Shown here: positions 34,513 to 34,698 of the stretch, one piece after another
Layout: each line of letters starts with the position of its first letter
How positions within the stretch are numbered: position 1 is the stretch's first letter
NCBI GenBank assembly: GCA_016000085.1
Contig: JAECRT010000032.1
Span: forward strand, 1 to 34,698
Length of the DNA stretch: 34,698 nucleotides
Source of the DNA: Sphingomonadaceae bacterium
Lineage (GTDB): Bacteria; Pseudomonadota; Alphaproteobacteria; Sphingomonadales; Sphingomonadaceae
Direction: 5' to 3'
The notes under the pieces: model-generated
Told to the model about the DNA's origin: nothing
The model's database searches: none
Seen by the model: only the letters and a program-made list of their open reading frames with translations
Position numbers and translations under genes: made by a program

Positions 34513-34698
34513 ATGACTGTCTCGATCAATACTGCTCCGATCAGCCCACTGCGTCAGCGGATGCAGCACGACATGATAATGCGAGGTCTTGGGCCCCATA
34601 CACAGAAGGATTATATCCGCCATGTGAAGCGTCTGGCCGCCTTTCTGGGCCGCCCGCCCGATACGGCAACGGAAGAGGACCCCAACATTGAGGTCGCC
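34513..34698 (+). CDS. Tyrosine recombinase/integrase, N-terminal part (3' partial)
   Basis: First 62 codons of a site-specific recombinase. MTVSINTAPISPLRQRMQHD and MRGLGPHTQKDYIRHVKRLA, then FLGRPPDTAT, form the SAM-like core-binding domain of integrases of the kind found next to IS91-type transposases. The catalytic domain would lie beyond the window. The sequence after EED differs from what I expect of the family (PNIEVA), so the frame may be disrupted or diverged there; the window edge prevents a decision. The ribosome site GAGGA lies inside a potential hairpin. Confidence 0.75.
   Translation, partial: MTVSINTAPISPLRQRMQHDMIMRGLGPHTQKDYIRHVKRLAAFLGRPPDTATEEDPNIEVA

Overview
The window is GC-rich, gene-dense chromosomal DNA, most likely from a sphingomonad (Alphaproteobacteria: Sphingobium, Sphingomonas or a relative). 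This is inferred from the mutasome cassette imuA-imuB-dnaE2, an EL222-like LOV-HTH protein, the MpaB-family/UVR-motif gene pair and the general codon use. No rRNA, tRNA or CRISPR array was seen.

Layout. 1-5505 (+): SOS mutagenesis cassette imuA (5' end outside the window), imuB, dnaE2. 5913-7057 (+): DUF2236/MpaB-family protein coupled to a small UVR-motif protein. 7495-8324 (+): rlmJ, broken by an amber codon and a frameshift. 8695-11374 (-): a PAS-PAS hybrid histidine kinase downstream of a LOV-HTH blue-light regulator. 11635-12325 (-): the decayed 3' half of a groEL copy. 12408-14792 (+): histidine phosphatase coupled to an ADP-dependent NAD(P)HX dehydratase, then a hemerythrin-domain protein with a terminator. 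15274-24704 (-): an eight-ORF ion-transport operon, in transcription order NhaA, pirin-like protein, a 64-aa ORF, DUF389, DUF2254, APC-like permease, ClC, and SLC13 with RCK_C. 25520-26898 (+): a lipoprotein coupled to a CDF metal exporter. 26895-27819 (-): a second CDF gene, broken. 27825-28433 (-): flavodoxin-family oxidoreductase. 28552-34038 (+): SDR, E. coli-type phosphatidylserine decarboxylase, GT4 glycosyltransferase and glycogen-debranching-like enzyme. 34513-end (+): N-terminus of a tyrosine recombinase, probably the edge of a mobile element.

How the genes work together. The window looks like accessory chromosome enriched for stress functions: error-prone repair, light and redox sensing, metabolite repair, di-iron O2/NO-type proteins, and ion and pH homeostasis. 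Three decayed genes (rlmJ, groEL copy, second CDF) and a recombinase at the right edge fit a region shaped by insertion and decay. The most striking structure is the minus-strand ion-transport operon. Five of its seven junctions are ATGA stop/start overlaps and one more is a 3-nt gap, so monovalent cation/proton exchange, chloride/proton exchange and several uncharacterised membrane families are probably made together. The second is the canonical-looking LOV photoreceptor regulator upstream of a hybrid kinase. All functional assignments come from reading motifs by eye; no database search was run.
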